Shown one piece after another: positions 13,459-15,760 of a stretch of 15,760 bases of DNA. This DNA comes from Dehalococcoidia bacterium (lineage in GTDB: Bacteria > Chloroflexota > Dehalococcoidia > GIF9 > UBA5629). Position 1 is the stretch's first letter, and every line of letters starts with the position of its first letter. The translations under genes were made by a program, and so were the position numbers. The DNA lies in the NCBI GenBank assembly GCA_014384515.1, contig JACNFS010000124.1:1-15760 (forward strand), given 5' to 3'. The notes beneath the pieces are model-generated. The model worked only from the letters and a program-made list of their open reading frames with translations. It ran no database searches and was not told the origin of the DNA.

Positions 13459-13890
13459 TTACAGGGCGTAGATTTCCTTGCCAAAGGTACGAACCCAGTT
13501 CTTCTTCAAAACCGCTATCGCCTCATCAGTTTTATCCACGCCCACAATGACTATGGGCTGCCCACTTTCACCCCTGCCCAGATAGGGATAGAAATAGGTG
13601 ACATTAATATTAGCCTGCTTTAAAGGCTTAAGTACAGCTTGAAGCCCACCAGGATGATCAGGAACCTCCACTGCTATTACATCGGTTTCCTTTACAGAAT
13701 AACCATGGCTTCGCAGGACATTGGCGGTCTTTTCTGGGTCATCAGCTACAAATCTTACAGTACTAATGTCAGATGTGTCAGCTACTGAAATAGCTCTGAT
13801 GTTTATCCCTTCAGCCCCCAGACGTTCGCTCACGTCCAAGAACTTCCCGGGCACATTTTCCAGACTAACCGAAATCTGCTTTACACACAT
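13459..13890 (-). CDS. Double ACT-domain protein
   Basis: A 143-residue protein made of two ACT domains in tandem (about 2-66 and 70-140) with no catalytic domain. The first has LENVPGKFLDVSERLGAEGINI, the second VPDHPGGLQAVLKPLKQANINVTYFY; the Pro-Gly turn before the first helix is the usual amino-acid-binding site. Stand-alone tandem ACT proteins often accompany phenylacetate-CoA ligase-like or indolepyruvate/2-oxoacid oxidoreductase genes and are thought to be amino-acid sensors. Here it is the last gene of the oxidoreductase operon, 68 nt after the gamma subunit, with AGGAG 8 nt before the ATG. A regulatory role there is inference. Confidence 0.9.
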   Translation of the reverse strand: MCVKQISVSLENVPGKFLDVSERLGAEGINIRAISVADTSDISTVRFVADDPEKTANVLRSHGYSVKETDVIAVEVPDHPGGLQAVLKPLKQANINVTYFYPYLGRGESGQPIVIVGVDKTDEAIAVLKKNWVRTFGKEIYAL

Positions 13891-13958
13891 GAGTGTTACT
13901 CCTAATCAAAGATACTTCTGATGATTCTTCAACAGTGAATCAAAATCTGGAACTTGGA

Positions 13959-14489
13959 TCAAAACAAATCGTATCCCGCCATCAGCGCGTTCTTGTTAAT
14001 GGCTATCAGTTTTTGTTTATTTTTGAAAGCGTCTTTCAGCCCTTCAATCACGCTGGAAAGGGAAACTATGTTACTCTTTTTTGTGAATGCACCCAGCATG
14101 ACGATGTTAGCTGATCTGGGATTTCCCAACTCTTCGGCAATTCTATTTGCCGGAACATTGATAATATCAACGTCACCCCTGGAGATTTCAGCTTCCACTA
14201 GAGAGGAATTGACAAAAAATAGACCTCCTGATTGAATCTGATTTTGAAATCTAATAAGAGAAGGTTGATTCATGGCCACAATAAACTCAGGAGAAGAAGC
14301 AACCGGAGATGCAATCTCCTCATCTGATATGGCTACCGTACAATTAGCAGTACCGCCACGAACCTCAGCGCCATAAGACGGCAGATAGGTTACATGCCTT
14401 CCCTCTAACATCGCCGCCTGGGCTAAATTGAGCCCCATGGAGAGAACACCCTGACCGCCGAAGCCGGCAAAGATTGTCTTAATCAGCAT
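13959..14489 (-). CDS. 2-oxoacid:ferredoxin oxidoreductase, gamma subunit (KorC-like)
   Basis: A 176-residue gamma subunit of a thiamine-diphosphate-dependent 2-oxoacid:ferredoxin oxidoreductase. The motifs GFGGQGV (9-15) and SYGAEVRGGTANC (38-50) are diagnostic of the POR gamma domain. It packs against the alpha and beta subunits in the complex that turns a 2-oxoacid plus CoA into acyl-CoA, CO2 and reduced ferredoxin. Its start overlaps the end of the beta gene by 11 nt, so the two are coupled. The subunit split (separate alpha, beta and gamma) fits KorABC/VorABC-type enzymes; substrate is unresolved. No delta (ferredoxin-like) subunit gene follows; it would have to lie upstream, outside the window, or be absent. 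Confidence 0.93.
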   Translation of the reverse strand: MLIKTIFAGFGGQGVLSMGLNLAQAAMLEGRHVTYLPSYGAEVRGGTANCTVAISDEEIASPVASSPEFIVAMNQPSLIRFQNQIQSGGLFFVNSSLVEAEISRGDVDIINVPANRIAEELGNPRSANIVMLGAFTKKSNIVSLSSVIEGLKDAFKNKQKLIAINKNALMAGYDLF

Positions 14490-15234
14490 CTTTTTCCCCG
14501 GTTATATCCTTTATTACTCCTAAAGGAAACTCCTTCGTCATTTCCTCATCGATCCACTGCCATGATTCTAATGGACTCATCTTCCAATTAGTAGGACAGG
14601 GGGAAAGTATCTCCACCAGTGAGAAACCGAGACCGTCGATTTGCACCTGAAACGCCTTGCGGATAGCTTTCTTTGTCTTCCTGATATTGGCTGGAGAATT
14701 CACTGCAGTGCGCTCAATATATATCGCACCTTTAACTAGCGCTACCATCTCGCTCATCTTAATAGGATACCCTTCTAGCTTCACATCTCTTCCGTAAGGG
14801 GTAGTGGTAGTCTTCTGGTTCCCAAGCGTAGTGGGAGCCATCTGGCCTCCAGTCATTCCGTAGACAGCGTTGTTGATAAAAATGGCGGTTATATTCTCTC
14901 CTCTATTGGCAGCATGTATAGTCTCGCCAGTACCGATGGCAGCGAGGTCACCATCGCCCTGATAAGTGAAGACTATTGCCTCGGGAAATGCTCTTTTTAT
15001 GCCGGTAGCCACAGCCGCCCCTCTGCCATGCGCTGACTCTGCCATATCTACGTCGAGATAGTCATAAGCAAAGACCGAACATCCCGGTGGCGGGATACCG
15101 ATAGCTTTGTCCTGAAGGTCCATCTCGTCAATCAACTCAGCGATAATCCTATGAACTATGGAGTGGCCACATCCGGGACAGTAATGGAAAGGCTTTCTTT
15201 TCAAAAACTTAGGGCGAGAGTATATTGTTTTCAT
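14479..15234 (-). CDS. 2-oxoacid:ferredoxin oxidoreductase, beta subunit (KorB-like, TPP-binding)
   Basis: A 251-residue beta subunit from ATG 15234 that binds thiamine diphosphate and a [4Fe-4S] cluster. Motifs are CPGCGH (19-24), PPGCS with Cys52, the TPP/Mg motif GDGD (93-96) through NNAVYGMTGGQ (121-131), and SPCPTN with Cys213. Cys19, Cys22, Cys52 and Cys213 are the expected cluster ligands. The frame stays open upstream to 15459, but the extra 75 residues are low-complexity translation of the alpha gene in another frame. ATG 15234 overlaps the alpha stop as ATGA and places CPGCGH about 20 residues in, as normal. Substrate class is most like 2-oxoglutarate or branched-chain enzymes. Confidence 0.94.
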   Translation of the reverse strand: MKTIYSRPKFLKRKPFHYCPGCGHSIVHRIIAELIDEMDLQDKAIGIPPPGCSVFAYDYLDVDMAESAHGRGAAVATGIKRAFPEAIVFTYQGDGDLAAIGTGETIHAANRGENITAIFINNAVYGMTGGQMAPTTLGNQKTTTTPYGRDVKLEGYPIKMSEMVALVKGAIYIERTAVNSPANIRKTKKAIRKAFQVQIDGLGFSLVEILSPCPTNWKMSPLESWQWIDEEMTKEFPLGVIKDITGEKDAD

Positions 15235-15760
15235 TTCTCTATTTCCAAACCCTTTTGATGATAAATACGTGAGACCACTCGAGCAACCTCGCTTGGGGTA
15301 GGGATTACGCCACCAGGCCTCCCGTAGAAGGAAACTTCCCCCTCCCCCTCTAGTGCCAGCTGCACGTCTTCCAGCATCTGACCCATATTCATCTCGAAAA
15401 CGAGAAAGTGTTTTGTTCTCTTGGCTAACTCCCGAACTTTGTCGGTAGGAAATGGCCACAGAGTAATCGGTCGCAACATCCCCACCTTTAGTCCCTCTGC
15501 CCGTGCATTCTTGACTGCCCCTTTAGCAATACGGGCTGCTATCCCAAAAGCAACAACTATCAACTCGGCATCTTCAACCAGAAACGTTTCGTGAGTGGTC
15601 TCTGCTCTTTTGATCAACTGGTATCTTCTGAATAGACTCCAGTTAATCTCTTCCAGCTCAGTCGGGTTTGAGGTAAAGGTCTTGATAATTCTGCTCGGTC
15701 GTCCTTTCGCCCCTCTTAGAGCACGGCTTCTTATCGGCAATGTTTCAGGAGCTTCGTGTT
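15231..15760 (-). CDS. 2-oxoacid:ferredoxin oxidoreductase, alpha subunit (KorA-like), C-terminal part
   Basis: The C-terminal 175 or so residues of the alpha subunit; the frame runs open through the window edge, so the 5' part is missing and no start should be assigned (the TTG at 15740 is internal). The complete family protein is about 350-390 residues. Visible features are the domain linking AELIVVAFGIAARIAKGAV, the conserved GMLRPITLWPFP, FEMNMGQMLEDVQLAL and FYGRPGGVIPTPSEV, all typical of the KorA/VorA C-terminal half that sits over the active site and CoA pocket. Its stop overlaps the beta start as ATGA. Together with beta and gamma it forms the complete three-subunit enzyme, read towards the ACT gene. 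Confidence 0.93.
   Translation of the reverse strand, partial: HEAPETLPIRSRALRGAKGRPSRIIKTFTSNPTELEEINWSLFRRYQLIKRAETTHETFLVEDAELIVVAFGIAARIAKGAVKNARAEGLKVGMLRPITLWPFPTDKVRELAKRTKHFLVFEMNMGQMLEDVQLALEGEGEVSFYGRPGGVIPTPSEVARVVSRIYHQKGLEIEK

Noticed and set aside
15235..15459. 75-residue N-terminal extension of the beta subunit
   Set aside because: It is the alpha gene read in another frame, rich in Arg/Gly/Ser; the ATGA junction at 15231-15234 and the normal distance to CPGCGH set the start at 15234.
1..15760. CRISPR arrays, tRNA or rRNA genes, transposases, integrases, phage genes
   Set aside because: I read both strands for short spaced repeats, tRNA-like cloverleaf ends and recombinase-like proteins and found none; the only notable long repeat is the aminotransferase 3' end.

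Overview
The window looks like a chromosomal stretch of mid-G+C content from an anaerobic bacterium, most plausibly a Chloroflexota member of the Dehalococcoidia. That placement is inference: it rests on the gene mix (GatCA-type tRNA amidation, an EF-G paralogue, ETF genes, a KorABC-type ferredoxin-dependent 2-oxoacid oxidoreductase) and on protein flavour. No rRNA, tRNA or other taxonomic marker is present.

Layout. (1) 230-1966 (+) encodes a CLC chloride channel/transporter with a C-terminal CBS pair. (2) 2159-2686 (-) encodes an unrecognised two-helix membrane-anchored protein. (3) 2782-4712 (+) is prfA-prmC: release factor 1 and the methylase that modifies its GGQ glutamine, joined by an ATGA overlap. 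(4) 4800-6636 (+) is etfB-etfA, with its own promoter and a hairpin at its end. (5) 6659-8713 (-) is an EF-G paralogue whose DTPGH motif reads DTPGY; its promoter places the real start at a GTG, 51 nt inside the longest reading frame. (6) 8918-12636 (+) is a tight five-gene run: gatC, gatA, a 73-residue small protein, an Lrp/AsnC regulator and a class I/II aminotransferase. (7) 12637-13342 is a small insert carrying a hicB-hicA toxin-antitoxin pair. (8) 13459-15760 (-) is an operon for a three-subunit 2-oxoacid:ferredoxin oxidoreductase (alpha cut by the window edge, then beta and gamma) followed by a double-ACT-domain protein.

How the genes fit together. prfA/prmC, the EF-G paralogue and gatCA serve translation. 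etfBA, the aminotransferase, the Lrp regulator, the oxidoreductase and the ACT protein suggest amino-acid/2-oxoacid metabolism coupled to flavin and ferredoxin electron carriers. The aminotransferase and the oxidoreductase converge and could act in sequence (amino acid to 2-oxoacid to acyl-CoA), but the sequence alone does not give the substrates.

The most striking structure is around hicBA. The last 30 codons plus stop of the aminotransferase gene occur twice, 799 bp apart (12544-12636 and 13343-13435), with hicBA between. The first 56 bp are identical; the remaining 37 bp match at 25 positions, yet both copies keep an open frame to a stop. This is the footprint expected if a mini-element inserted into the 3' end of a protein-coding gene, brought a replacement 3' end and displaced the old one. 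No integrase gene is visible.
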